DNA of 64,000 nucleotides from Flavobacterium gelatinilyticum (GCF_027111295.1 NZ_CP114287.1:992001-1056000), one strand, 5' to 3'. Positions 9,015 to 18,201 are shown, counted from the first letter of the stretch. Notes: generated by a model not told the origin, from the letters alone. Numbers and translations are program-made.

Positions 9015-9887
9015 CTATTTGATATAAATTTGAGCCAGTTCTTTCTGCAGTTCCGTGGGGGTTTCGTCGAGTTTGTTTTTGACAAATTTATTCAGTGCCG
9101 AAGGGGAACTGAACCCGAGTTCGAGCGAAATTTGTTTGTGCGAAAGATCAGAAAACAACAATAATCTCTTAATTTCCTGCAGCACACGATTATGGATGGC
9201 ATTGATAACCGTTTCGCCGCAGTGTTTCTTCGTGATACTGTTTAGTTTTTTGGTCGTAACAGCCAGATTTGAAGCATAATACTGAACCGTTTTTTCTTCT
9301 TTGTAACGTTCGTTGAGCATTTTTTTAAATCGAATATAAAGCGTTTTATCGCTTTCATGCTGAAAAACAGGATGCTGGCCGTGAACGGATTCAATTAATC
9401 CTAAAAGCAGTATTTTAATATAAAAACGTCCCTGTTCTTTGCGGATAAGGCTTGGATCTGAGTAAATTTCTTCAATAAATCCTGCCATTGCTTTAGAACG
9501 TTCAAATTCTGACGGCGATAAAAAGATGCATTTTAAATGCGATGAAAGGTTTACGTTATACGAAAGGAGTTCGTTCTTTAAAATATCGGAACAAAATAAA
9601 ATTTCTTCAAACAGAATTATTTTACCGGATATTTCAGAAGAAATTAAAGATACATACGAAATCTGCTCCGGAAATATCAGCGAAATTTTACCTGCTTTTA
9701 GATGGATTATTTCTTCTTCCAGATGAATTTCAACTTCTCCGGATTCTACCATTATAATACTGAAATGGTCTTTTTTATGCGGTTCAGAATAATTTTGTAA
9801 ATGTTCTTTTGTGAGATCGTAAACCCGAAAAGAGAGACTCTGGTCTTCGCGTTTTGTAATATGTTTGTTTAATTCAAGTCTTTTCAA
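9015..9887 (-). CDS. AraC-family transcriptional regulator
   Basis: 290 residues. The N-terminal half (to about 150) is a cupin-like sensing domain (VESGEVEIHLEEEIIHLKAGKISLIFP). The C-terminal hundred residues hold two helix-turn-helix motifs of the AraC type (HKQISLELGFSSPSALNKFV). The reading frame has no ATG at its start: TTG at 9887 is the best candidate because an in-frame stop lies a few codons upstream and the next Met would remove much of the domain. It precedes the alcohol dehydrogenase gene on the same strand and probably regulates it. Confidence 0.8.
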   Translation of the reverse strand: MKRLELNKHITKREDQSLSFRVYDLTKEHLQNYSEPHKKDHFSIIMVESGEVEIHLEEEIIHLKAGKISLIFPEQISYVSLISSEISGKIILFEEILFCSDILKNELLSYNVNLSSHLKCIFLSPSEFERSKAMAGFIEEIYSDPSLIRKEQGRFYIKILLLGLIESVHGQHPVFQHESDKTLYIRFKKMLNERYKEEKTVQYYASNLAVTTKKLNSITKKHCGETVINAIHNRVLQEIKRLLLFSDLSHKQISLELGFSSPSALNKFVKNKLDETPTELQKELAQIYIK

Positions 9888-10074
9888 AATGAAGTTTTAT
9901 TTTTTATAGAATCTTAGTGAAGAATTCTGATGGGGTTTAAAGCACAGTATTCCTAAAAAATGAATTGGAATTTTAATTGTGAAATAAAGCTGCTGCTAAA
10001 AATAATTGAGGATGCAAGTTTACACAAATAATCCCGCGCCAGAAAACCTTTTTTGTATTTTTAAAACTTAAAAA

Positions 10075-10113
10075 ATAAAAAACTGTCGGTTTCGCATTGA
10101 ATAACCGGCAGTT
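10075..10113 (-). terminator. Probable terminator downstream of the esterase gene and repeat
   Basis: AACTGTCGGTT (10081-10091) pairs with AACCGGCAGTT (10103-10113) with one non-Watson-Crick position. Read on the minus strand a T-rich tract follows the stem. It lies beyond the inverted-repeat element that follows the esterase gene. Confidence 0.55.
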
Positions 10114-10122
10114 AAAATGTTT

Positions 10123-10338
10123 AAATTTTAATCCGTTGGGTGTAATTCAAAAATTATATATTTTGACGCGGATTAGACGGATTCGTTATCACGAAGACGC
10201 GGATTTTCACGGATTTTTTTAAAATTTAATATATAAATCAGTTATATCCGCGTTTTTGCGAAGCAAATCTGTTTTATCCGTGTTATAATTTTCAAATGTT
10301 ACTTAGAAAACACAATTGCACCCAACGGGTTAAATTTT
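10123..10338. repeat. MITE/REP-like element with terminal inverted repeats overlapping the esterase stop codon
   Basis: Ends match as 25-nt inverted repeats: 10123-10147 (core CCGTTGGGTG) and 10314-10338 (core CACCCAACGGG), 22 of 25 positions. The inside is itself an imperfect palindrome with GACGCGGATT and ACACGGATAAAACAG-type arms. It fills most of the 9888-10329 gap and codes for nothing visible. Its right end covers the stop codon of the esterase gene. Confidence 0.65.
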
Positions 10339-11127
10339 ATTAAAAAATGTATCGAAATAAGCGAGCTGTACTTCGGCCGCTTCGGACCAATAAGCGGTGT
10401 CGTGTTTTCCTAAACGCTCAATATAGTCATGCGGAATTTTGTTTTCTGTCAACAACTGATGAAAAGCTCTGTTTTGAGTAATCAGAATATCCTCGGTGCC
10501 GCAGTCCAGAATTAAACGCTGGCCGCCTTTTTTGAAATAGTCAATTCGGTTAATGATCGCATATTCATCCCAAAGTTTTCCTTTTGCGCCCAATACTTTG
10601 TCAACCTGATAGTCATTGCCAAAAGTTCGAATATCAAGGGCACCGCAGATACTCCCCAGAATTCCAAAGGTCTGGCTAAACTGGCTTCCTATTAAAAGTG
10701 TACCATAACCGCCCATACTCCACCCAAATAATCCTCTGTTCTTACGGTCTTTTTTTACAGCGTAATGACTGTCGATATATTGTACTAATTCAGAACCTAC
10801 GAAGGTTTCGTACTGCGAATTCGGGTTTATGGGACTATTTACGTACCAGCTGTTGAAGTTTCCGTCAGGCAGTACAAAAATCGTCTGCTGATGATCGGCA
10901 TGCCGGCTTAATGTTGGAATGTCTTTGTCGATTGTTCGCTGCGGATTTCCGGTGTATCCGTGCAAAATATAAACTGTATTTGACAATTGAGCTGTATTTG
11001 ATGGCAGCACCACAATTACATTAATATCTCTTTTCATTGAAGGGCTGTAAACTTTAATGTTTTCAATAGTACCGGCCTGAATTGTAACGGAGATTAGAAA
11101 GGAAAGAAAAACGAAAATAAGTTTCAT
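10330..11127 (-). CDS. Secreted alpha/beta-hydrolase esterase (esterase D-like)
   Basis: 265 residues. The signal peptide is MKLIFVFLSFLISVTIQAG. The alpha/beta-hydrolase features are the oxyanion region YILHGYTGNP, the nucleophile elbow LFGWSMGGYG (Ser in GWSMG), an acid in LDCGTEDIL and a histidine in LGKHDTAYW. The domain matches the putative-esterase family that includes S-formylglutathione hydrolase, feruloyl esterases and mycolyltransferase-like enzymes. Export suggests an extracellular ester substrate, for example acylated sugars, but this is inference. The last codons overlap a terminal inverted repeat of the element at 10123-10338, so the C-terminus may have been set by that insertion. 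Confidence 0.8.
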   Translation of the reverse strand: MKLIFVFLSFLISVTIQAGTIENIKVYSPSMKRDINVIVVLPSNTAQLSNTVYILHGYTGNPQRTIDKDIPTLSRHADHQQTIFVLPDGNFNSWYVNSPINPNSQYETFVGSELVQYIDSHYAVKKDRKNRGLFGWSMGGYGTLLIGSQFSQTFGILGSICGALDIRTFGNDYQVDKVLGAKGKLWDEYAIINRIDYFKKGGQRLILDCGTEDILITQNRAFHQLLTENKIPHDYIERLGKHDTAYWSEAAEVQLAYFDTFFNKI

Positions 11128-11203
11128 AACTTTATAATTTTGAATTGTTGTTGCTGCAAATTTCTGCCCATTCCGTTTATAAAGTCTTTACATATGTTGA
11201 CGT

Positions 11204-11779
11204 TTATAAATTTAATTCTTTCTTTATACGGCTCAATTGTGTGGGCGTAATCCCCAGAAATGAAGCAATTTGGTGCTGTTTAATTCGGTTTTGAATTGAT
11301 TTATATTCTTCTAAAAACTGAAGGTAACGTTCTTTTGCTTCTTCATGTTTTAGCGAAATTTCCAGATTTTCTTTGGCAACCACCCAGTTTCGTTCCAGAT
11401 ATTTCAGCTGAAACATAGCCAGATCATGGTGTTTTTCGAATAATGCCCTGAATTGTTTTGCCGGCAACTGAAGGTAATCGCAATCCTCTAAAGCAATTAT
11501 AGAAAATTCACTGGGTATTTCCTGAATAATCGCCGAAGTTGAGGCTACAAGGGATTGATTTGAAAAGAATTTCTTGATAACCGTATCACCTTCTTTCGAA
11601 ATAAAATAATACGCCGCCAATCCTTTGTTCAGGAAATAATAATATTTAGGCACTTCGCCTGCCTGTAAAAAATAATCGTTCTTCCTGATATTTTTGTATT
11701 GCACTAATGGCTGTAACGCTTCTTTGGTCGTTTGAGACAGCGGATAATATCCGGACATTATTTCCAATAGTTCTTCCAT
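11204..11779 (-). CDS. Crp/Fnr-family transcriptional regulator
   Basis: 191 residues from the ATG at 11779. An in-frame TTG nine bases earlier is less likely. Residues about 10-115 form a cyclic-nucleotide-binding-type beta-roll (KNDYFLQAGEVPKYYYFLNKG, FFSNQSLVAS). The C-terminus has a short helix-turn-helix (QHQIASFLGITPTQLSRIKKEL). This short form, with no Fe-S cysteines, is very common in Bacteroidota; ligand and targets are usually unknown. It lies 76 bp upstream of the secreted esterase gene on the same strand and may regulate it. Confidence 0.82.
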   Translation of the reverse strand: MEELLEIMSGYYPLSQTTKEALQPLVQYKNIRKNDYFLQAGEVPKYYYFLNKGLAAYYFISKEGDTVIKKFFSNQSLVASTSAIIQEIPSEFSIIALEDCDYLQLPAKQFRALFEKHHDLAMFQLKYLERNWVVAKENLEISLKHEEAKERYLQFLEEYKSIQNRIKQHQIASFLGITPTQLSRIKKELNL

Positions 11780-11907
11780 ATCATGCAAATTTAATCCTAT
11801 TTTTTATTTCAGTTCATCACAATTACAACAGCTTTAAAAACAAAATATAAATTATTAATAATTAACGTCTAAGACTAAATAATCAATCATTACTAAAAAA
11901 GAATTTC

Positions 11908-11915
11908 TATATTTG
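11908..11915 (+). promoter_or_regulatory. -7 element (TATATTTG) before the polysaccharide deacetylase gene
   Basis: Exact TAnnTTTG match about 49 nt upstream of the ATG at 11964. No clear TTG -33 partner was seen. Confidence 0.45.
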
Positions 11916-11963
11916 AATTGTAAGATTATATCTAAAATCATTCATCTGTAACCTCAAAAATAT

Positions 11964-12746
11964 ATGAAGATACTTTTTACTAAAGCCCTTTTATTTTTAT
12001 TGTTCTTAACCTTATTTTCCTGTGAAACCAAAAAACAAAAACCGGAGTTTACTCCAAAACCGTATAAAGCCGGTGTCATTTTGTCTTTTGATGATGCGTA
12101 TGTTGATGAATGGTACGAAGCAGATCAGGTTTTAAAAAAATATGCCTGGAAAGCGACTTTTAATGTATGCCGAATTGATTCGATTGGTGCGCCTCAGATT
12201 AAAAAGCTGCTTGAAATGCAAAAGTACGGGCATGAAATTGCCGGACACGGGTATCATCATTACAATGCTGTAAAATTTGTGCAGCAAAACGGCATTCCGC
12301 AGTATCTTGATCAGGAAATTGATCCTATGATTGTATCTCTTAAAAAGAAGTCTTTTATAACCACATCATTTGCTTATCCATACGGCGAAAGATCGGATTC
12401 GCTTGATAAGGCATTATCCCCTAAATTTAAAATTATCCGAGGACGTGCTTTTGGAGGTGATGCTCCTGAAAAACAGGACAGTTATTTTAGCAATTCAAAA
12501 ATTGTGTTTGCTTTTGATATTGATAACAGCCATATTCATTTCAGTATTCCGTATCTTTTAGAATTACTGGATTATGCCAAAAAGAACAATAAGATCTTAA
12601 TTTTGTGCAGTCATAAACCTGTAAAGGAAATTACCGAAAATTATCAGACCAAAATAGAAACGCTCGAATTTGTCTGCAAGTACATGAAACTTAATGATCT
12701 TAAATTTTACCGCCTTTCTGATTTAGATGCCCTGCTTCCAAAATAA
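11964..12746 (+). CDS. Polysaccharide deacetylase (NodB-like) lipoprotein
   Basis: 260 residues. The lipobox LFSCET puts the lipidated cysteine at residue 20, so the protein sits in the inner or outer membrane facing the periplasm or outside. NodB-homology motifs are present: LSFDDAY (D43, D44) for motif 1, HEIAGHGYHHY (H95 and H98 or H99) for metal binding, SFAYPYGERSD for motif 3 and a late ILCSHKP histidine. The family removes N- or O-acetyl groups from chitin, peptidoglycan or exopolysaccharides. It stands alone between unrelated genes. A PgaB-like role with the distant glycosyltransferase cluster at 58-62 kb is possible but unsupported by linkage. Confidence 0.82.
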   Translation: MKILFTKALLFLLFLTLFSCETKKQKPEFTPKPYKAGVILSFDDAYVDEWYEADQVLKKYAWKATFNVCRIDSIGAPQIKKLLEMQKYGHEIAGHGYHHYNAVKFVQQNGIPQYLDQEIDPMIVSLKKKSFITTSFAYPYGERSDSLDKALSPKFKIIRGRAFGGDAPEKQDSYFSNSKIVFAFDIDNSHIHFSIPYLLELLDYAKKNNKILILCSHKPVKEITENYQTKIETLEFVCKYMKLNDLKFYRLSDLDALLPK

Positions 12747-12759
12747 TCCTAAATTCAGA

Positions 12760-13221
12760 TTATTTTTCGCCGCAGACAAAAATATTTTTAAAACCTGCGT
12801 CTTTCAGGCTCTGTACCAGATTATTTACTCCATTTTGAAGATTGGATGTAATGGTTCTGAGAATCTCTTTTAAATCATTAAAATTATTGGGTTTTACAAA
12901 ATAGCACAAAGCGCCCAGTTTTGAGGCGGTTTCCATATCATTTTTATGTGATGATGTCGAAATCATAATCACGGGGATTTCTTTATAACGATCGTCAGAT
13001 TTTAACCTTTTCAGACAATCCCAGCCATTCATTATAGGCATATTTAAATCCAGAAAAATTACACCCGGATTTTTATCCAGACTACTGAGTATTTTTAAAG
13101 CTTCACTTCCGTTTTCTGCACAATGACAAATTGCGTTTTCATCTATTTCTGCCAATGCTTCACAAAACATTTCTGTATCGTCCATATCATCATCGGCCAG
13201 TAAAATTACCTTTCCATCCAT
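12760..13221 (-). CDS. Single-domain response regulator
   Basis: 153 residues, one REC domain with no output domain. The acidic pocket is ADDDMDDTE, the phospho-acceptor is D58 in IFLDLNMPIMNG, the switch Thr/Ser is in VIMISTSSHK and the conserved lysine is in CYFVKPNNF. About 25 residues follow the receiver fold. Its start lies 3 bp past the stop of the multi-PAS histidine kinase, so the two form an operon and probably a phospho-transfer pair that acts by protein contact rather than DNA binding. Confidence 0.88.
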   Translation of the reverse strand: MDGKVILLADDDMDDTEMFCEALAEIDENAICHCAENGSEALKILSSLDKNPGVIFLDLNMPIMNGWDCLKRLKSDDRYKEIPVIMISTSSHKNDMETASKLGALCYFVKPNNFNDLKEILRTITSNLQNGVNNLVQSLKDAGFKNIFVCGEK

Positions 13222-13224
13222 ACT

Positions 13225-15894
13225 TTAAATGTCTTTTTGCTGCTGTTCTAAAGGCAGTATTATTGTAAAAACAGCCCCTTTACCCGGAATACCGGCTGCG
13301 TTTATGCTTCCGCCGTGACGTTCTGCTATTTTTTTGCAGAGCGACAATCCCAAACCGGTTCCTTCATAACGGTCTTTGGAATTAAGACGGGTAAAAGTTT
13401 CAAATATCCGCCCAGCCTGATCGTGGTCAAAACCAATTCCGTTATCTTCTAAGATAATGACCGCGGTGTTTTTATCGCGTTTATTATCCTTTTCTGCCAG
13501 AATGGTTATCTGCGGCGCTGTACCTTCCTGAGCAAATTTAATAGAATTATTGATGAGATTGTAAAAAAGCTGATAAAGTAATACCGAAGCGCCTTCGAGC
13601 ACCGGCAAATCCTGATATTGAATTTTTCCGTCTGTTTTCTGAAGTGAAATTTCCAGGTCAGTTTCGATATTTTTGATTACTTCATTTAAATCCACCAGCG
13701 TTGTTTTCTGCGAATCGGCATTGATTTTTGAGTACGCCAGAACGCCGTCGATCATATTAAACATACGATCTGCCGCTACATGAATCCGGTTTATAAATTT
13801 TGATGCAGATTCGTCGAGTTTCCCGTTAAGATGGTCTTCCAGACGGCTTACAAACGTTTTTATTTTTCGCACCGGTTCTTTTAAATCATGCGATGCCACA
13901 TGAGCAAACTGCTGTAAATCTTCATTAGAACGCTGTAACTCTTTTGTACGGTCGGCTACGAGAATTTCGAGTTTTTCAGTAATAGATTTCTGCTCGTGAA
14001 TATCGGTACAGGTTCCAAACCATTTGATTATAACACCTGTTTTATCTTTTATGGGAAGCGCTTTACTTAAAAACCATCGGTATTCTCCGGTTCGGGCATT
14101 TTTTAAACGAAATTCAAGCTGATAAGGAGTACCGTTGTGTACACTATCGTACCAATTTTGCATAACAAGCGGTGCATCATACGTATGCAGGTTTGGAAGC
14201 CAGCTTGAATCGCCGTATTCATTTTCGTCAAAACCGGTATATTCGTACCATCGCTGGTTATAATAATCTACAAATCCGTCGGGGTTTCCTGTCCAGATAA
14301 TCTGCGGTACAAGATCTGCCAGCTGACGGAATTTCTCTTCGCTTTCTTTTATAATTTCCTGAATTTCTTTTTGCGATGTAATATCGCTTGCTGCGCCAAA
14401 CCATTCGGCAACATTTCCTTTCTCATCCAGAATAGGAACAACTCTTGTAAAAATCCAGCCCAAAGTGCCATCCGTTTTTATAACGCGGTGTTCCAGTTCG
14501 AATATACTTTTATCTTCTATCGATTTTTTAATACGGCTTACTGCTTTTTCTCTGTCGGCCGGATGAATGTAAAGGTCTAACCAATTTGCAAAAGGCTCTT
14601 CTGAATCCAGAAGAAAACCGCCGCCATCCAGACCGCGCATCATTTTCCAGTCGGCATCAAGGCTGTATACCACATCAGACGAAGCGTTTACCAGAGCACG
14701 GAAACGGCTTTCGCTTTCTTCCATTTTCTGCCTTGCAACCACCTGCTCGGTAACTTCAACCGCTACCTGAATCATTCCTGTTATCTGTCCGTCTTCAACC
14801 AAAGGACGATACGCCAGATTATAGTAATAATCCTTTACTTCGCCAGTGCGGTTATGAGGCACCAGAACTTCGCTCTGATCAAACGGAATTCCTTCGTTGT
14901 AGACCTTTAAAACCTGTTCCCACACATATTGTCCTTTCAGTTCCGGCAGCACATCAATCAATCGCATACCAATGATTTCTTCACCTCGCCCAATCATCTG
15001 CAGCATGTGTTTGTTGATTTCTTCAATCACAAGATCATCTCCTTTCAGCACCAGAGTAGGCGCCGGAGTCTGATGAATCATTTTACGAAAACGGCTCTCG
15101 CTCTGCTGTAATTTTTCTTCGGCCTGTTTTATTTCGGTAATATCACGGGTTGTTCCTGCTACGGCTTCTACTTCGCCTTTTTCATTAAAAACAGGAGCAA
15201 AAATATAGTCATAAATTCGTCTTCCTAATTCGGCATGAGGGAAAGATACGGTTCCTCTGATCGATTTTTTTTCAGCCACTACGGTATCAATTTCTCTTTC
15301 GTGCATAAGGGCATGCCATTCTTCATAGCCGTTTTCCCTTAATCCTCGCCCTATAGCATCCTCTGCCGATTTTCCCCACATGGTCAGCAGCGCTTTATTG
15401 GCATAGGTAAAAATATAATTAAGATCAAACACATACACCAGATCAGGCGTTGTGTTTATAATAGAATCGTAAAGACGTTTTTGTTTTTCTGCAGCGGCAA
15501 GTGCCGTATTTAAGGCTGTTTCTGCCTGTTTTTTCCCCGTTATATCTTCCATCGAAACTACCAGCAGATCGTCCTGTTTTCTGGCCGTAATACGAAACCA
15601 GTATTTTTTATCTTCTCCGTATGAACGTTCAAAATTGGCCGTTATGCCTGTTTTGGCTGTTTCAATTAATATTTCCAGAATATTGGTTTCTTTAATTCGC
15701 GGAAAAATCTCGGTAAATCGCCGGCCTTTATAATTTTCATGGTCGATCCATTTCTGCATTGCAGTATTAATAAGCTGAATAGAAAAATCTTCTACAGTGT
15801 TCTGATCACTGTATAAAGATTTTAGCACGACAATACTATTAGGCGAAGAGTTAAAAACGGTTTGAAAAAGATCTTGGTTGGGTATTAACTCCAT
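13225..15894 (-). CDS. Multi-PAS sensor histidine kinase
   Basis: 889 residues with no obvious transmembrane helix, so probably cytoplasmic. Five PAS units can be traced: about 8-120, 137-257 (TTPDLVYVFDLNYIFTYAN), 265-385 (IHQTPAPTLVLKGDD), 392-511 (NASSDVVYSLDADW) and 518-638 (LADLVPQIIWTGNPDGFVDY). A short coiled coil and a HisKA domain with FAHVASHDLKEPVRKIK (phospho-accepting His) follow, then the HATPase domain with LEDNGIGFDHD and YEGTGLGLSLCKKI. This resembles the phytochrome-type HisKA subfamily. Partner regulator is the next gene. Ligands of the PAS domains are unknown. Confidence 0.88.
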   Translation of the reverse strand: MELIPNQDLFQTVFNSSPNSIVVLKSLYSDQNTVEDFSIQLINTAMQKWIDHENYKGRRFTEIFPRIKETNILEILIETAKTGITANFERSYGEDKKYWFRITARKQDDLLVVSMEDITGKKQAETALNTALAAAEKQKRLYDSIINTTPDLVYVFDLNYIFTYANKALLTMWGKSAEDAIGRGLRENGYEEWHALMHEREIDTVVAEKKSIRGTVSFPHAELGRRIYDYIFAPVFNEKGEVEAVAGTTRDITEIKQAEEKLQQSESRFRKMIHQTPAPTLVLKGDDLVIEEINKHMLQMIGRGEEIIGMRLIDVLPELKGQYVWEQVLKVYNEGIPFDQSEVLVPHNRTGEVKDYYYNLAYRPLVEDGQITGMIQVAVEVTEQVVARQKMEESESRFRALVNASSDVVYSLDADWKMMRGLDGGGFLLDSEEPFANWLDLYIHPADREKAVSRIKKSIEDKSIFELEHRVIKTDGTLGWIFTRVVPILDEKGNVAEWFGAASDITSQKEIQEIIKESEEKFRQLADLVPQIIWTGNPDGFVDYYNQRWYEYTGFDENEYGDSSWLPNLHTYDAPLVMQNWYDSVHNGTPYQLEFRLKNARTGEYRWFLSKALPIKDKTGVIIKWFGTCTDIHEQKSITEKLEILVADRTKELQRSNEDLQQFAHVASHDLKEPVRKIKTFVSRLEDHLNGKLDESASKFINRIHVAADRMFNMIDGVLAYSKINADSQKTTLVDLNEVIKNIETDLEISLQKTDGKIQYQDLPVLEGASVLLYQLFYNLINNSIKFAQEGTAPQITILAEKDNKRDKNTAVIILEDNGIGFDHDQAGRIFETFTRLNSKDRYEGTGLGLSLCKKIAERHGGSINAAGIPGKGAVFTIILPLEQQQKDI

Positions 15895-15993
15895 TAGTAT
15901 TTTTGATGTGTTTAGGGCTACTGCGTATCAAATATAAAGAAAACAACTCTTACACACAATCGAAACTTAAATAGTTCCACAAAATTTTAACAT

Positions 15994-16027
15994 AAAAAAA
16001 GCCAAACTTTACAGGTTTGACTTTTTT
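15994..16027 (-). terminator. Intrinsic terminator after the MbnH-like gene
   Basis: AAAAAAAGCCAAAC and GTTTGACTTTTTT form a stem, continuous on the minus strand with one G-U pair, followed by a run of T. It lies 36 bp past the stop of the di-heme protein gene. Confidence 0.75.
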
Positions 16028-16062
16028 AAAAATATTATATGAATCGAATTAACATATTGCGA

Positions 16063-17088
16063 TTACTTTTTCACAAATTCGGTATCACTAAGGGTTTTCA
16101 TAAAAGCAATCAAATTTGTTTTTTCTTCCTCAGTCAAAGGTATTTTTTCTTCATTATTTTTAAAAACCGGATCGAGATTAGCAGCATCCAGAACACCGGC
16201 ATCAAAATAATCCAAAACCGATTTTAAAGTCGGGAACTGACCAAAACTTCCGTATGGAGCTGTGTACTCGATATTTCGTAAAGACGGAACACGAAAGCTC
16301 ATAAAATCTGCCGGAATTCCGGTAACCCTGCCTCTTCCCGCTTCGTTAGAATCGGTATTTAAAGGAAAACCGATATTTCTAAAACTCTGGTCAGTAAACA
16401 ATTCACCACTGTGACAGACTGCACATTTCTGCTGAAAGGTTTTATATCCCGCCGCTTCACTTTCTGTAAATGTTTGACCTTCTTTTCGTTTTACTTTATC
16501 ATATTTACTGCTGGCCGAAATCAATGTATATTCAAATTGTGCGATACTTTTATAAATTCTGTCCGGTGTAACATTTTCGTCTCCAAAAGCTTTTCTAAAT
16601 AACTCTTTATACTGCGCATCATCTTTAATTTTGCCAATGACTTCCAGGATAGACGAATCCATTTCTTCGTGGGTGATAATGGGAACCAAAGGCTGATTTT
16701 CGAGCTGAAGTTTGCTTCCGTCCCAATTGTAGAATTTCATAAACGCTAAATTCTGAATCGGAGGCGTATTTCGAAGTCCAACTCTTCCTTCAATTCCAAC
16801 TGCCTGCGGATGATGATCTGAAAAAGCGTTTTCCTGAATATGACAGCTTGAACACGAAATGGTATTATCGGCACTGAATCTTTTGTCTGAGAAAAGTTTT
16901 TCGCCTAATTCGACACCGTATTTCGTTGGTTTATTTAAACTCACAAAACTGTTCAGTTCCGGAAAACCGGACGGAATCGGTAAGGAAATTTCAGGATTAT
17001 CGATCGCAATCATCTCTGCATCATCATTATTACTGCTGCAGGACACAACCCATAAAGCAAGAAACAGCAAACTAATTATTTTTTTCAT
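16063..17088 (-). CDS. Di-heme cytochrome c peroxidase/MauG-family lipoprotein, MbnH-like
   Basis: 341 residues. The lipobox VVSCSS puts the lipidated cysteine at residue 17. Two c-type heme sites are present: C79-x-x-C82-H83 (SCSSCHIQ) and C222-x-x-C225-H226 (CAVCHSGE). RNTPPIQNLAF and RVPSLRNIEYTAPYG are typical of bacterial di-heme peroxidases and MauG. The gene follows an MbnP-like gene 55 bp downstream on the same strand. MbnH enzymes are the MauG-family partners of MbnP and oxidise a tryptophan to kynurenine in it, so the MbnH assignment rests mainly on this pairing. An ordinary periplasmic H2O2-reducing cytochrome c peroxidase remains the alternative. Confidence 0.75.
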   Translation of the reverse strand: MKKIISLLFLALWVVSCSSNNDDAEMIAIDNPEISLPIPSGFPELNSFVSLNKPTKYGVELGEKLFSDKRFSADNTISCSSCHIQENAFSDHHPQAVGIEGRVGLRNTPPIQNLAFMKFYNWDGSKLQLENQPLVPIITHEEMDSSILEVIGKIKDDAQYKELFRKAFGDENVTPDRIYKSIAQFEYTLISASSKYDKVKRKEGQTFTESEAAGYKTFQQKCAVCHSGELFTDQSFRNIGFPLNTDSNEAGRGRVTGIPADFMSFRVPSLRNIEYTAPYGSFGQFPTLKSVLDYFDAGVLDAANLDPVFKNNEEKIPLTEEEKTNLIAFMKTLSDTEFVKK

Positions 17089-17102
17089 TTTAAATGAATA
17101 TT

Positions 17103-17134
17103 AAAAAGAGCCGTCCGTATTTTTCAGACGGCCC
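17103..17134 (-). terminator. Hairpin with U-tract between the MbnP-like and MbnH-like genes
   Basis: On the minus strand GGGCCGTC and GACGGCTC form an 8-bp GC-rich stem (one G-U pair) followed by TTTTT. It lies between the two genes and leaves no room for a separate promoter in the remaining spacer, so it probably acts as a partial terminator that lowers MbnH-like expression relative to MbnP-like expression. Confidence 0.6.
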
Positions 17135-17143
17135 TGAAATAGT

Positions 17144-18019
17144 CTAGTTTTCTACTGCCGTAACCGAAAACATCCCGCTGATATCGCTTGAACCGTCTCC
17201 TCCCAGATTATCTACAAATTTTACCATTTGTGCTGCTGTATGGATATTTGGTGTTGCATTGTCTGCGTTTCCTGTTCCTGTTGATAAGGTAATCGTGTTC
17301 GTTTTCCCACTCAAAAGTTTATCAAAATCGGCTTTGATTTTAATTTTTGGTGCACTGCTTCCTACCACTGCATTTCCTGTCAGGTTCAGGGTAATATCTC
17401 TATATGCATTTACACCCTGAGTGTAACTCGCCGGAACTCCGTTTGTTCCTTCTACTGTACTTCCGGTATGAATAGACATTGTTTTGTTGTCGGTATCATA
17501 AAAACCTTCAATTTTTGTAAAACGGTATCCGGATCCCCATTCCCACATCATTTTTGTATCATTGGCTCCCGCCGCTGTGTAGAATTTAGGAAAACGTACC
17601 TGATCTAAAGTATTTTGTTCCGGTTTAATTCCCAGACCAAATTTGATCTGTTTGTAAGATGCCGAAGGCACATTGCTTAAAACATAGCTCAATGAAGCCG
17701 TTTTTGACTGATCGATTACTGCCGCGCCTTTGTCCAGATCGTTTACATTGTAAGGTACTTCGCTTCCGTCGTCTTTAATCAGGCGGATATTACTGATTAC
17801 ATATTTTACTTCCGAAAAATGATGCACCTGCCCTGCTGCCGATGTATTGGCTGTAGCCGAAGCCGCTGCTGCATCTCCCAGAACAATTGTTGTATTTTTG
17901 AAGGTATTGTTGAATTCCAGCGTTACATTGTTTGCCGCAGGATTATCATCGTCGCTTGAACAAGATGAGAAAGTTAAAACCGCAGCTGCGAATAATAGGT
18001 ATTGTTTAAAATTTTGCAT
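17144..18019 (-). CDS. MbnP-family (putative copper-binding) lipoprotein
   Basis: 291 residues with a lipobox (LTFSSCSSDDD, Cys20). The pattern VTLEFNNTF near the start, then VHHFSEVKYVISNIRLIKDDG, and MMWEWGSGYRFTKIEGF in the middle, matches the MbnP family first seen in methanobactin operons. W159 and W161 lie in the segment where the known family member carries a tryptophan oxidised to kynurenine by its MbnH partner to make a copper site. The C-terminal IHTAAQMVKFVDNLGGD is also typical. Neighbours are an MbnH-like gene downstream and a copper-type TonB receptor upstream. The copper role is inferred from family and context. Confidence 0.78.
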   Translation of the reverse strand: MQNFKQYLLFAAAVLTFSSCSSDDDNPAANNVTLEFNNTFKNTTIVLGDAAAASATANTSAAGQVHHFSEVKYVISNIRLIKDDGSEVPYNVNDLDKGAAVIDQSKTASLSYVLSNVPSASYKQIKFGLGIKPEQNTLDQVRFPKFYTAAGANDTKMMWEWGSGYRFTKIEGFYDTDNKTMSIHTGSTVEGTNGVPASYTQGVNAYRDITLNLTGNAVVGSSAPKIKIKADFDKLLSGKTNTITLSTGTGNADNATPNIHTAAQMVKFVDNLGGDGSSDISGMFSVTAVEN

Positions 18020-18075
18020 TTTTATTAGTTGTATCTGCCTTCTGTGTACAATTTATTTTTAACACATAGAAATAT

Positions 18076-18091
18076 TCCCGACCGCTCGGGA
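18076..18091 (-). other. Short hairpin in the leader of the MbnP-like gene
   Basis: TCCCGA-CCGC-TCGGGA is a perfect 6-bp stem about 57 bp upstream of the start. It is next to an ACACATAGAAA word that also occurs in the tandem repeat at 30.9-31.3 kb, so it may be repeat debris rather than a regulator. Confidence 0.3.
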
Positions 18092-18201
18092 TTGTAAACT
18101 AAAAAAGGTATTCCGCTCATTTAAATTTACATAATGTATTTTCTGTCTGTTGTAAATAATTACAGCATCAGGCGTAATTATATTTCTTTTTATTAACTGA
18201 A

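Noticed and set aside
16063..18019. Methanobactin biosynthesis operon
   Set aside because: MbnP- and MbnH-like genes are present but no precursor peptide or MbnB/MbnC genes were found nearby.
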